From: Brienomyrus brachyistius
Taxonomy: Eukaryota > Chordata > Actinopteri > Osteoglossiformes > Mormyridae
Reading direction: 5' to 3'
Length of the DNA: 64,000 nt
Assembly (NCBI RefSeq): GCF_023856365.1
Contig: NC_064535.1
Span: 17,123,863 to 17,187,862 of the forward strand
The position numbers were made by a program, and so were the translations under genes. Numbering within the stretch: position 1 is the first letter of the stretch; each line of letters opens with the position of its first letter. Below, piece by piece: positions 27,801-64,000 of this stretch. The notes below the pieces were generated by a model. The model was not told the DNA's origin, searched no databases, and saw nothing but the letters and a program-made list of their open reading frames with translations.

Positions 27801-28720
27801 ACTAATGTCTCAGAGCTCCGATTCTTTCTGGGCTTTGCTAGCTATTATCGACGCTTTGTGGAGGAGTTTGCCCAGTTGGCGGGCCCCCTGCATAAGCTAG
27901 TGGCTCAGTTGGGGGGGGAGTAGGTCCAGGAAGGCATCGGGTCAGTTTGATGGAAGCCTGGTCAGAGGAATGTGAACTTAGCTTTGAGGGCCTGAAGCGC
28001 AATTTGATTTCAGCCCCGGTTCTGGCCTATGCAGATTTTAGCCGCCCATTCATATTGGAAGTGGATGCGAGCCATAGTGTTTTGGGGGCTGTCCTTTCTC
28101 AGGAACAGGACGGTAAGGTGTGGCCTGTTGCATATGCAAGCCGGGCCTTTAGGGCCACAGAGCTGTAACATGAACAATTACAGCTCGATGAAACTGGAGT
28201 TTTTGGCCCTTAAGTGGGCCATTACTGAAAAGTTCAGGGAGGTACCTGCTCGGAAATAAATGCTTGGTGTACACAGATAACAACCCCCTTAGCCATCTGT
28301 CTTCCTCCAAGCTCCGGTGGTGCACCGGTGGACGGCACAGTTAGCCTCTTGATATTGAATTGAAATATCGTTCCGGGAAGTCAAACCGCAATACGGACAC
28401 TTTGTCATGGCAATACCAACCAGAATCAAGTGAGGTACAGGATTTCGTCCCTGGGACCTCTGTTCTCAAATTTCTACAGCAGGCAGTGGCCCCAGAGGTG
28501 AGTATTCCTATGACACGGCTAGTTATTTCTGCCTTTCTCTCGAATGGCCCTGCTGATTTGTGATCATTGCAGGCAGCTGATCCAATCCAATCCTCCCTTG
28601 GTGGAGATGGAGGAGGAGCTCGAGTGGGACCCCTCGAAATGTGTTTCTCCCTCATAAATCCCTTATTCCCTGATTCCTCGACTCCCTTCGCCTGCTTCTC
28701 TGCTCTGTGCCTGCTCCTGT
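24840..28720 (+). mobile_element. Ty3/gypsy LTR-retrotransposon relic (gag-pro-RT-RNase H, no integrase)
   Basis: Ordered domains appear with many frame breaks. A gag-like helix-rich region runs about 25110-25760. A zinc knuckle (CRRCQQPGHYAREC, CX2CX4HX4C) lies at 26019-26060. A retropepsin motif (LVDTGSMVSTI) is near 26300. RT from about 27100 has KDGSLRMCVDYRQLNA, FEWNQMPFVLCNAPSTFQ and YLDD at 27590-27601. The connection domain has FLGFASYYRRFVEEFA, and RNase H starts at about 27950 with LEVDASHSVLGAVLSQ. The order pro-RT-RNase H fits Ty3/gypsy. It stops before an integrase, and no 3' LTR is found. A 5' LTR may lie at about 24350-24846 (unproven). It is certainly inactive. Confidence 0.85.
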
Positions 28721-29374
28721 CGCGACACTAAGTGGGGTAATAGGGAGGGGCCTTTTACCCACTTTTTCTTTGGCAGTATAAATGAAAAACAGTTTCAAAG
28801 TACTGGTTGTAAACTGTGCATCAATATGGTTTGCTAGCTTTGTTTTTTAATATTACACTTAGAATAACATGTTTGCTGTTGTGCACTTTTACAGTTTAAT
28901 TTTGATGTTCCATTTGTATTTTACAAATGAGAACTTAAAAATTTTAATGAACTAGACAATAATGTATGCTTTCTGTTTTCTAGTTCATTTTATTTTACTT
29001 AAGTGGAGTAATTGTGCAAATTGCAAATGATTTAAAGTTATGTCACCTGGGAATTTAGTGCACTGAAGTTGGTATATTAAGTGGAATAATGGTTGCATTT
29101 GTTATGTTTTAACTTAAATCAACTGATTTTTAACCCTTAGGACCCAACAGATGCAAAATGCACCCATTAATCTCAGGCTTGTAATTCTGTATAGGTATAA
29201 CGCAAAGACATGAATCGCATATCATTGGAATGCAGAGAATTTACTCATATTCCAGGGCAATCCAATGCACATGAGGCATATATTTTAAACATTTTCCACC
29301 AAAACACAACCCTAATAATCCATGAAACATCGACAATATTCACATCAGACAGAAACAAAGTGCATATTCGCTTC
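28721..29374. other. Intergenic, no gene recognised
   Basis: AT-rich flank of the gypsy relic; no supported feature. Confidence 0.4.
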
Positions 29375-30125
29375 TGTAATGATCCTGTTGTGATCCGCGG
29401 TCAGACGAACAGGCAGGGATCAAAAAATCAGGAGAAGACAATGGACAATCAGGAATCTGGGCAGAGCCGGGACGTAGCACGAGCCTATGTGGGCGACGCG
29501 TCAGCCACCGGGACCGGAGCCTCTGTGGGCGGAAGGTCAGGCACGACAGGCAGAAAAGGAACAGCAGGCGCTGGCGGGACCAGAACATCAAGCAGGTCAG
29601 GTATGGGAGCCAGGGTTGGTGTCTCTGCTGCAGGCATTGCCTCATTAAGGGACCGTGGAACCCGCAGAATTTCATCCCAAGTCGACCTGAATCCTTTAAG
29701 AGCCAGGCGAGTTCTCAAAAAGGAGCAGGCATTTGGCGCTGGCCGCAAAGCAGCAGAGTTGCGAGCTTCACTGATGGGTTCCGTTTTCAGAGGAGTTGGC
29801 TTCACGATTTATGGCTTGGAGAAGAGCGGCAAGAGAAACAGCCCGGAGGAGGATCGCCGGTTCTTCCTTCTGCCTCTGCTCTTTCCTCCTCTTCTTTTTT
29901 CTCCGGCTTGGGATCGTCAGCAGAGGTGGGGTCGCACCGGAGGGAATCAGCGGCTCTGAGCCCCACTCATTGCAGAGCATCATCAGCTGGAGCCGTTTCT
30001 CAGTTACCCTTTCTACCAACTGCCGCAGGATTTCATGCACCTCTGCTACAGTGTGCGCATTCCCGGGCGGAGACATTCTCTGTAGAAGCCGGTCCCACTC
30101 CGTATGAATTTACCATGATCCATGG
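29375..30125 (-). other. GC-rich block with unassigned gag-like frames
   Basis: Two overlapping minus-strand frames could be a broken protein. One begins MSPPGNAHTVAEVHEILRQL (30076) and has a Lys/Arg-rich RRKKKRRKEQR. The other is proline-rich (DVLVPPAPAVPFLPVVP). The left edge has GTGATCCGCGGTCAGACGAA, reminiscent of an LTR edge. The block stands out in GC from its AT-rich surroundings. I suspect a retroelement leader/gag piece but cannot assign a family. Confidence 0.3.
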
Positions 30126-30389
30126 AAAAATATTTACTTTATAATCAATTTATTAATCAGCCTAAATTGATAGAAATACACTCACAAATGGTCTGGAGTG
30201 CTACAAGAAATAACAAACCCAGCATTCTATTTGTTAGGAAGAAATTTACTTGATGTTTTCATAATATTTATTCACAAAAGTTTGTATATGCATGTTTTTT
30301 TTTTTAATCAAATTTATGTAACATTTTTAACATAAAACAAAACACAACAACTCCCCCCATACCCTGAGACAACATGTAACCAAAAAGAT

Positions 30390-30641
30390 GTCTTGTATGC
30401 TTGGTTATGGAGTGAGGAAGCAGTACAGGAGCTATGGAAATTGGATGAACACAGGGTTTATTCCAGGAAAGCACACACATGAACATGAAACGACGTCAAT
30501 GACCGGACTGGGGAAACATACAGACTTAAATACACAGAACTAATGAAACACAACGAGAAACAGCTGATGACATAGGGATTCCACACGATGTAGTAAGGGG
30601 AGCATGCCACACAGAAGGATCGGCACGAGCAAGGCATGACA
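30390..30641 (-). mobile_element. Diverged solo LTR, minus strand
   Basis: On the minus strand it starts TGTCATGCCTTGCTCG, then TGTGTGGCATGC, a TATTTAAG box (plus 30525-30532) and AATAAA (plus 30457-30462), the same layout as the LTRs at 55007 and 57889. The 3' end is unclear and no target duplication was found. Confidence 0.55.
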
Positions 30642-30867
30642 ATATCATCCATCAAGTCACCGGAACACCCAGCTTCAGAGAGAGTGCAGCTGAAAGCTGA
30701 GGACAAAACAACAATATATGTAGAAACTATGAAAATAAACAAATGTAACAAAGTCAAATAATTTAATTAAAACAGATTAATAGATAGGTAAATAAATAAA
30801 TAATGCAGACTCACAAAATGACCCCTAGCCAGACCTTGACTAGCTGCACATGTTGAAGCCAGCTCTG

Positions 30868-31946
30868 AAGAGCACAGAATCCACGTTGCTTGAAGTCCAG
30901 TTTGAAGTTTCCACAGTTAGTGATTTGGGCTGCCTTGTCATCTGCTGGTGTTGGTCCACTGAATTTTCTGAAGTCCACAGTCAACGCAGCCATCTACCAG
31001 GAAATCTTAGAGCACGTCATGCTTCCTTATGCTGACAAGCTTTATGGAGATGCTGATTTCATTTTCCAGTAGGACTTGGCACCTTCCCTCACTGCCAAAC
31101 ATACCAAAAACTGGTTCAACTACCATGGTATTGCTGTCCTTGATTGGCCAGCAAACTTGCCTAACCTGAGCCCCATAGAGAATCTATGGGGTATTGTCAA
31201 GAGGAAGATGAGAGACAGCAGACCCAACAATGCAGATGATCTGAATGCTGCTATCAAAGCAATCTGGGCTTCCATCATACCTCAGCAGTGCCACAGGCTG
31301 ATCGCCTCCATGCCTCACTGCATTGATGCAGTAATTCATTCAAAAGGAGGCCCAACCAAGTATTGAGTGCATAGGAATAAACATACTTTTCAGAAGCCTG
31401 ACATTTCTGTTTAAAATATCCTTTTTTATTGATCTTATGTGATATTGTAATTTTCTGAGACAGTGAATTTTGGGTTTTAAGCCATAATCATCAAAATTCC
31501 AAGAAATAAAGGCTTGACATATTTCACTCTGTGTAATGAATCTATATAATATATAGGGGGGCGGCATGGTGGTCCTGTGTGTTCGTACCTAAACTCTACA
31601 TGTGTGTGGAGTTTGCATGTTCTCCCCATGTCATCCTGGGGTTTCCTCCGGGTACTCCGGTTTCCCCCTACAGTCCAAAGACATGCTGAGGCTAATTGGA
31701 GTTGCTAAATTGCCCGTAGGTGTGCATGTGTGAGTGAATGATGTGCCCTGCGATGGGCTAGCCCCCCATCCTGGGTTGTTCCCTGCCTTGTGCCCATTGC
31801 TTCCAGGATAGGCTCTGGACCCCCCGCAACCCAGTAGGATAAGCGGTTTGGAAAATGGATGGATGAATGGACTTTTTGAAAGGAATGTCAAGAAATATTG
31901 AACTTTTTCATGATATTCTAATTTTTTGAAATGTACCTGTATAACT
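30868..31946 (+). mobile_element. Tc1-like transposon, C-terminal transposase half, split by a SINE
   Basis: The frame encodes VWAALSSAGVGPL-like sequence, NAAIYQEILEHVMLPYADKL, VLDWPANLPNLSPIENLWG and RLIASMPHCIDAVI, the catalytic half of a Tc1 transposase. A TAG (31070-31072) sits where a Gln of the conserved QQD motif is expected, so the enzyme is dead. The terminal sequence GCCATAATCATCAAAATTCC follows. Then a SINE (31556 to about 31868) intervenes, and the right end resumes (ACTTTTTGAAAGGAATG to TTTTTTGAAATGTACCTGTA). Confidence 0.82.
31556..31868 (+). repeat. tRNA-derived SINE inserted in the Tc1 element
   Basis: Has GGGGGGCGGCATGGTGG, a damaged tRNA-like head, then GTTTGCATGTTCTCCCCATG, GATGGGCTAGCCCCCCATCC and a GGATGGATG tail. 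The start and end abut Tc1 sequence on both sides. Confidence 0.82.
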
Positions 31947-32049
31947 AGACGAAAGGGCAAAAATTGCTTAAAGAAAATAAAAGTACACACATAGTTACAT
32001 AAAAAAACAGAATGTCTGTACATATAAATCCATACACACATGTCCCACT

Positions 32050-33119
32050 AAAGATAGAACCAACAAAAAAAAAAAAAAATCAAAAATCAGTTACCAAATA
32101 CCATGTAGGTTACACTACCATCATCACTAGTGTTGAAAAAAATCCTGTGTTCACATTGCTCCGTGTAAAAGGAGCAGAGTATCTATAAGAGTGGTTGTTA
32201 ATGTATGTATTTATGACATTTTACGTTTGCACATTTAACCACAACCTTTTATAATATATTTTTAGAAGTGCTGCACTTTGTATATTACTTCTTGTAGCTC
32301 AAGAACATGTCATTTGCATGTTTTTTTGTCAAACCAAAATTTTTCATAATTCTAGAAGTGGAAAAGTATATATTTTGAATTATTTATTTTGACTTTGATT
32401 AGTAAGTTTTTATAAACTCTTGACTGTTGATTACTCTCTCACACAACCGTGTACTTAAAATAAACTTTGTAAAAATGAAGTATCACAGTACTGTAGCGCC
32501 GCAAAGACAAAGCCATACTTACAATAAGAGGAACCATGACAGCAACAACACTGGGATCCAGAAAATTTGTCTCTCACTCTCTTCCCCTCAGTTTCAGTGA
32601 CTCTAATGTTCGATGGCTTGATGTCTTTATCATAAGCTAGAGCTGCACATAATCTTGGCTCAGGTACACTCTTGTTTTGAGCTCCACAATAGTTGTAAAC
32701 AGCATACAATGTACACAAAACACAATTTAGTTGCATACAAGTAAGCAAAACAACATATGCCAGGTAGCAAAAATCCGGTACATCCTCCATGCTTACATGT
32801 GACTTACTTCCATGAAAATTAAGGAAAAACATTTTTAATTTCCATGAACAATAACAAATCAGGAAAAGAGACATTGAAACAGGGAGAGCTAATCAGGAAA
32901 GGATCACGAGCTAAATACGAACCAGTTGGATCTCACTGATGTAATGGGGGCAAAATTTTAATGTGCATGAGAATCCACACTAATGCGTTTACATAAAGAT
33001 CAGTTATCGGAGATGGGTGAAATTTTTCTGTTTCTGGGGAAAAAAAAGATTTGTGGTAGTGCGCGCAAAAGGTTAAATCAGGAGAAAAAATGTTTGCGTT
33101 ACTAGATGTAAACATATTA
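32050..33119. other. Intergenic, no gene recognised
   Basis: AT-rich sequence. The one longish minus-strand frame here shows no family motif and I do not call it a gene. Confidence 0.4.
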
Positions 33120-33247
33120 GTGCAAACGGGTCCTTAGTCGAAAATTAGGGGTCCTACATTTAGGACTGCCACTCCCATTATTTTTAGAACTTTCTCCTAA
33201 CTATTTCTCCTACTTTTAGTCTTAAAATGCTTCATGAATACAGGCCC
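33120..33247. mobile_element. MITE half with CCTGTATTCATGAAGC end
   Basis: Read on the minus strand it begins GGGCCTGTATTCATGAAGCA then TTTTAAGACTAAAAGTAGGA, words typical of one end of an abundant fish MITE. The partner end is not found. Confidence 0.45.
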
Positions 33248-33624
33248 ATCAACCAGGGTTAATCTTTTGCTATTGTTCATGAATCTGCCATTATTTAATC
33301 TCAGGTCCTCGGGGAAGGCTTATTGAAGGGTGCTCATGCCACACATTGCATAATCGAGTTAAACATGTCCAATATTGGACATACAAGTTTTCATTTGCTC
33401 ACCAGTCAGAATGAAAAGGACCAATCTTGAGTGGATCATCTTAACAGAGATCCTGGTGTTTTAAATATCTTCTTATTCTGAGAGACCGTGGCCATTGACT
33501 ATCTATAGCTATATACTGGGTCATGTGTGGACTATCTATATCTTTTTATCTTCAGGTTAAGTCACGTTGGTTATCTGGAGGTTAAAAACTCAGCTTTGTT
33601 CCCACTCTTGTTTTGTGCACCAAG

Positions 33625-33820
33625 TGGTGAAGATGATGATTGTGGTGGTGCTGACCTTTACACTGTGCTGGCTGCCCATCCATGTCTATCTCCTTATAGG
33701 CAGCTTCAACAAGGACATCTACAAGCAGAACTATATCCAGCAGGTCTACCTGGTTATATTTTGATTGCTCATGAGCACCACAATGTACAACCCCATAATT
33801 TACTGCTGCCTAAATCAAAG
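33625..33820 (+). pseudogene. TACR2: TACR2-like exon 4 remnant (TM6-TM7) with in-frame TGA
   Basis: 196 bp between acceptor CACCAAG and donor GTGGGG. TM6 CWLP and TM7 NPIIY motifs are kept; TGA at 33762-33764 replaces the TM7 Trp (TGG). A functional exon of this type is usually about 197 bp. Confidence 0.82.
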
Positions 33821-34073
33821 GTGGGGGCATTTCTGCAGTCATTACATTGAGTGTACACAGTGAAATGCAGAACATCTTTAACTTGAATTGCAAATCATCA
33901 TCAATTTCAATGTCATCAAAGGAAATCAAGCAGTACACCCACTAACTGAGGTTGAATGTTCTTTTGGTTTTATTTAGCTTCAGGTGAGCATGTCAGAGAC
34001 ATGGCAACACCACTTAAAGGCGTTTGTGTTTGCTGGCCTCATGCTGAACCCAAATGTTGCTTCCTTTGCCCAG

Positions 34074-34257
34074 ATTTCAATCAGAGTTCCGCAGGGCGCT
34101 CCATTGGTGTCCCTTTGTGCACTTGTCTGTAAGACACCATGGAGCAGCACACCAGGACCTACCAGATTATATGCAGTTACCACATGGAGACCACCACTGT
34201 GATGCGCTATTCCTCCATGGAGCAGGAGGACACCACCACCAAGCTGATAAAAGTCTA
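34074..34257 (+). pseudogene. TACR2: TACR2-like exon 5 remnant (C-terminal tail), frameshifted
   Basis: Starts after TTTGCCCAG. FRRALHWCPF resembles the receptor helix-8 motif (RAFRWCPF). The tail then continues in another frame (HTRTYQ, METTTV, SMEQEDTTTKL), which implies an indel near 34120-34140. Confidence 0.65.
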
Positions 34258-35905
34258 GGTGACCCATGGGGTGAAGGTTCCTCATGAGAGATCGATTGCA
34301 CCGTTCGAGATGCAATGGAAATGTCATTTAGCTTAGCTGTTAATATTAGCATGGATGGTTTGAATGTTGATGTGGTGGGAACATAATTTTACTTCTAACA
34401 ATAGCCATCATCATGATGAAATTCAGGTCTCATCTGCCATGATTTTTGGATCTGTTGTCTGACATGGAAAAGTCATCTTCTCCTTATACATTATGTATAA
34501 AATATCATTTTGAACTAGCTTAATAATTTTCCCGTGAACCTTTACAAGATAACAGGTTGGAAGAGGGATGAATTACTGACAACATGGAATGGAAATATAA
34601 ACTGATGTGCATTTGTAAGTTACACAATAAGCCATTAAACAATTTTAAACTATTACTGTTTATTTTCATTAAAAAAAAAAAAAAACGTGTCTATCCAATC
34701 CGGGAGTTACGAGTGACGATTTCAGAGATGATAGACAGGTTGAAATGACACAGCAGCATGGAGGATGTCCTTCAGAGAAGTTGTCATTGATATCTGTCAT
34801 TGATCTGTGGCTGTACAACAGAATTAATGTGTTTTTGTACCTCTGGATGATGGTTGTCTCCCAACATGGATGTTCACAGTTATCCTTCGGGTCCACTTCA
34901 CCCAGGTGAAAAAAACCAGCAGAACTTGCAATGATTCTTGTCCAGAATCCAGCAATAGTAGAGGGCAATGTCAATCACCACAGTGCCAGACTTTACAAAG
35001 AGCAGCGACATGGATGCATGGTTTACGTTCTGAGCGACCCCAATATGAAGGAAGTCCAGCCAAGAGCTTAAGCAAGCTGAGGAGATATCACATCTAGGGG
35101 TGACTTTCATACATCTAAAAGAAATCTCAAAGTCAACATAGTTGAACCTGCCTTGGTAGCCAGTACCACACACATACAATAGTTTATAGTCTTAAGTTAA
35201 AGCATAATTATGATTGTTAATCAACATAATGTGGTGGTACTGGCATAATTGCTCTCAAAAATATAGACTGTCTGTCAGGGAACTGGGAGAGAGCAAAATC
35301 CTGGGGGGTCCCCAACGATTGGGTTGAGAAACACTGAATTACACCATTTTCTGGAGTAAATCTACATAGAAGCATAATGTAGCAATTAAAAAACCTTCCA
35401 ATGTACATTTTAGAAATGGCCCCAATATCTTTCATGACTCTTCTTCCTGCAAACTTCAGTTCAAGGAGAATTCACTGTACCTCGTCCTATGAAGCTCTGT
35501 GAAGATATCAGCTGAAGCTTCAGCAGTGGTTCCTCACACTTAATTTTTAAAGTTTTAAAGGGCAGGATGGGACTCTGTTTTCTCTGGGTTCTTCGTCCTG
35601 GCTGTGACGTTAATCTACATCTAGTCCTGCAAGGCGGTCCTCCAACTTACAGGGAAAACTTGGGGGTTGGTGGCAGGATTGGCACTCCAGCCACCAGAAA
35701 AATCACACTGGTCCATTTGGAATAGTGTGATGCTGAGGTATCACCAACTGCACAGCTGCACTCAGGTTCTCATCCCTGAGGTTGTTTGTCATATGGTTGG
35801 TTGTGGTAACGCATTGTCATCAGCACTCGCCACTTACCCCTTAAAGCTGCATAGTGAGGTCTGAGGATGTGCCATGAAATTAAAATTGAATATCTACCCC
35901 ATCAG
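34258..35905. other. Region between the TACR2 relic and the solo LTR
   Basis: Contains an A-run (34672-34685). At about 34690-35180, the minus strand has locally higher coding-like composition (for example SLLFVKSGTVVIDIALYY) but it is broken by stops and matches no family I know. The rest is featureless. Confidence 0.35.
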
Positions 35906-36210
35906 TGTCACATCCAACCCACTTTGCCTGTCTGATCCCCTCAGACATGGCTCTAAACTAGCGACACCTGGAGCTTGTTAGTCTTACCTCTTGTTCCTGC
36001 CCTCCAGTTAACCAGTCACAGCTGGTGTTTGTGTTTGATCCCTTGTTAGGCAGATATATTAGCATCTCCCAGGATTGTGATCCCTGTCTGGCCATTGTTG
36101 CATGTCAGTGTATATGAACCTGCCCTGTTGCAGCTTAATAAACACCTGTATGTGGGGTCTGTTGGAATACAGCCTGCATTTGGATTGTGCTTTGCTTTGA
36201 TACCATGACA
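35906..36210 (+). mobile_element. Solo LTR with perfect 5-bp target duplication
   Basis: 305 bp beginning TGTCACATCC and ending ACCATGACA, with TGTCA/TGACA ends. A TATA-like GATATATTAG lies at about 36052 and AATAAA at about 36135. ATCAG flanks both sides (35901-35905 and 36211-36215). Confidence 0.85.
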
Positions 36211-36426
36211 ATCAGGAGACATAAATAGGGTCTGGTTGATGTAACCAAGACACAATAAAATTCCTTGCAGGTAACCCTTTGATATTCTGACTACTAAACG
36301 TTTTATTTAAATACAGACGCCTAAGCTGGTGAGAAACCAGCACATTCTTCACGTTCAAAATCAATGACATCAATCTTAACACACAACAAAGAAATTGATT
36401 TGTTTTTGTTGCACATCAAAATAAAC

Positions 36427-36432
36427 TTTATT
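36427..36432 (-). terminator. Candidate HK1 polyadenylation signal AATAAA
   Basis: The plus strand reads TTTATT, i.e. AATAAA on the minus strand, about 1.13 kb after the HK1 stop. A second hexamer lies at 36302-36307 and is an alternative. Confidence 0.4.
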
Positions 36433-36762
36433 ATATTCTGTCGTCTTTTTTTGTTGTAACACTAGTGCATCTGATGTGACATGAAATGCTCTAACACTGT
36501 ACAAAATAAATGTACCCAATACTTTTTCAAGTTACCGGTAAGGCATGCATTCATGAATATGTAAAGCTACAAGATGTCTGATGGTAGGATGCAGAAACAT
36601 TCAGCAGCAGCACACAAGACACACTGAAAATCCTCTATATTTACGCAGCCTGCTCACTTTGTGACATATTTTAAAATCCTGTTCAGAATGGGCACGGCCT
36701 ATAGATCATACTCAACATGACAACCAGTTCACAAAAGCAACGAGATATACAGTATTGGAAGT

Positions 36763-36793
36763 TTTTTTTTTTTTGGGGGGGGGGGGGGGGGGT
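36763..36793. repeat. Poly(T)-poly(G) run in HK1 3'UTR
   Basis: A run of T followed by about 18 G on the plus strand. On the transcript it would be poly(C) then poly(A). Length is prone to assembly error. Confidence 0.7.
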
Positions 36794-37562
36794 GTGTGAG
36801 CTGAAACACCAAGACAAGACAAGACCTTTGATTACTTAACTGTGTTTCAGGGAAGAGGAGAAACTATGTGTTTGTATGAGATTGCATGTGTGTGTGTGTT
36901 TGGGGGGGGGGGCAGGGTAGTCACATGATACAATCGCAAGACATACGACTCGGGACACACAACCACGACTATTATGTGCAACCTTCACAGCAGGGAAAAT
37001 GCTATGGTGCGCAAAAGGCTCCTGGTCGCAGATCAAATGCCCACAATCTGAATTACCGAATTTAATACAAAAACCCCATTGGACAACTTGACAGAAAAAT
37101 TGGAACGACACGTTCAAAATGAAAGCCCCTGTTCTGCCCGACCTGCTCCTGTGCCTCTTGGCTCATGTAATGCAACCTTTATAATCTCATAACTCTCCCC
37201 TCAAATTTTTTTTAAATAAATTAAACATATGGTGAAGGGGTTAAGGTTTCATACAAGTTAATTGTCCTTTTAACTTGCTAACATACACCCTATATGAATG
37301 CCTACAGTAGTTTCACAATACTTCAAAAGCTCACCCAATGAACCTCTTATATGTAATATAATACAGCCTTAAGTTGTAAAGAGTTATAGGTTATATTGCA
37401 TTTCAATTTTGTTCTTAATTCCCAGGAGAAAGTGAGAATATGTGCAGGATACACCCATCCCACCACCCTGTCAGTGTTTTAGATGTAGCAATGTAGGTGC
37501 AGCAGGAGACTGATGTGAGGACAGGGCGCTGGTGGGGGTAAAAGGCAGGTGAACGTGATGGT

Positions 37563-63915
<26,353 letters not shown>

Positions 63916-64000
63916 AGATACCCGAGCCGGCATGCAGGGCTGGTGAGCAGGGAGGGGGGAGGAGCGAAGGAGCCACCCTGCATTTACCCTGCATTTACTA

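Larger units (their letters stand above)
33625..34257 (+). pseudogene. TACR2: Tachykinin receptor relic (TACR2-like), last two exons only
   Basis: An exon-4-like block (33625-33820, AG before, GT after) encodes [16 protein letters not shown], then [12 protein letters not shown] and STTMYNPIIYCCLN: TM6, loop 3 and TM7 of a neurokinin receptor. The conserved Trp codon in the TM7 motif FWLAMS is TGA (33762-33764). After a 253-bp intron, an exon-5-like block (from 34074) encodes FQSEFRRALHWCPFVHLS, helix 8 and the palmitoylated-tail region. The reading frame then shifts to MEQHTRTYQ and METTTVMRYS and stops near 34257. No sequence resembling exons 1-3 (TM1-TM5) was found between TSPAN15 and here. 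Position beside HK1 and TSPAN15 on the opposite strand matches human TACR2. Some residues resemble TACR1/TACR3, so the paralogue call rests partly on synteny. Splice sites remain, so decay seems fairly recent; an assembly error is possible. Confidence 0.8.
36405..37562 (-). other. HK1: HK1 3'UTR (extent approximate)
   Basis: Sequence downstream of the HK1 stop codon lacks coding potential. It includes a poly-T/poly-G run on the plus strand (36763-36793) and a second G-run near 36903-36911. I place its end just past the first AATAAA hexamer on the minus strand. The exact end cannot be proven from sequence. Confidence 0.45.

Noticed and set aside
29210..29959. 249-codon plus-strand open frame
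   Set aside because: No recognisable domain, low-complexity Gly/Arg-rich composition, overlaps opposite-strand frames, no splice or promoter support.
32455..32874. 139-codon minus-strand frame, cysteine-rich
   Set aside because: No recognisable family, lies in AT-rich intergenic DNA, no splice context; kept out of the gene list.

Overview
This window looks like nuclear DNA of a ray-finned fish. It holds two vertebrate multi-exon genes with canonical GT/AG introns, sitting in DNA crowded with fish-type transposable elements: a Rex3/RTE LINE, CR1-, L2- and L1/Tx1-like LINEs, Tc1 and hAT transposons, Ty3/gypsy and BEL/Pao-like pieces, solo LTRs, and tRNA-derived SINEs ending in GGAT repeats. 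I did not try to fix the species.

Layout. Positions 592-15770 (minus strand) carry the first four coding exons of a tetraspanin I identify as TSPAN15; the remaining exons lie beyond the left edge. Positions about 15.9-33.6 kb are gene-free and repeat-rich. Positions 33625-34257 (plus) hold the last two exons of a tachykinin-receptor-like gene, best read as a TACR2 relic: a stop codon replaces the TM7 Trp, the tail is frameshifted, and no upstream exons can be found. Positions 37563-63625 (minus) contain a complete 18-exon hexokinase 1 gene (HK1, 918 codons plus stop, every splice site intact), with about 1.1 kb of 3'UTR at lower coordinates and a CCAAT/ETS/GC-box promoter-like cluster upstream of its ATG. 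The order and relative orientation TSPAN15-TACR2-HK1 match the human 10q22 arrangement, which supports all three identifications.

The genes are not an operon. HK1 phosphorylates glucose at the mitochondrial surface. TSPAN15 is a TspanC8 tetraspanin that partners ADAM10. TACR2 would be a Gq-coupled neurokinin receptor. They share conserved synteny, not a pathway.

The repeat landscape gives a readable insertion history. There is a 5'-truncated L1-like LINE with a 16-bp target duplication that contains a Tc1 fragment, a SINE inside a Tc1, a MITE inside a hAT, three solo LTRs with perfect 5-bp duplications, a 1.5-kb hAT-like element with a perfect 8-bp duplication, two CR1 fragments head-to-head in HK1 intron 10, and a near full-length Rex3 antisense inside HK1 intron 2. 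I see no evidence for a wholly new biological system. The most biologically interesting item is the apparent loss of the tachykinin receptor at its syntenic position.
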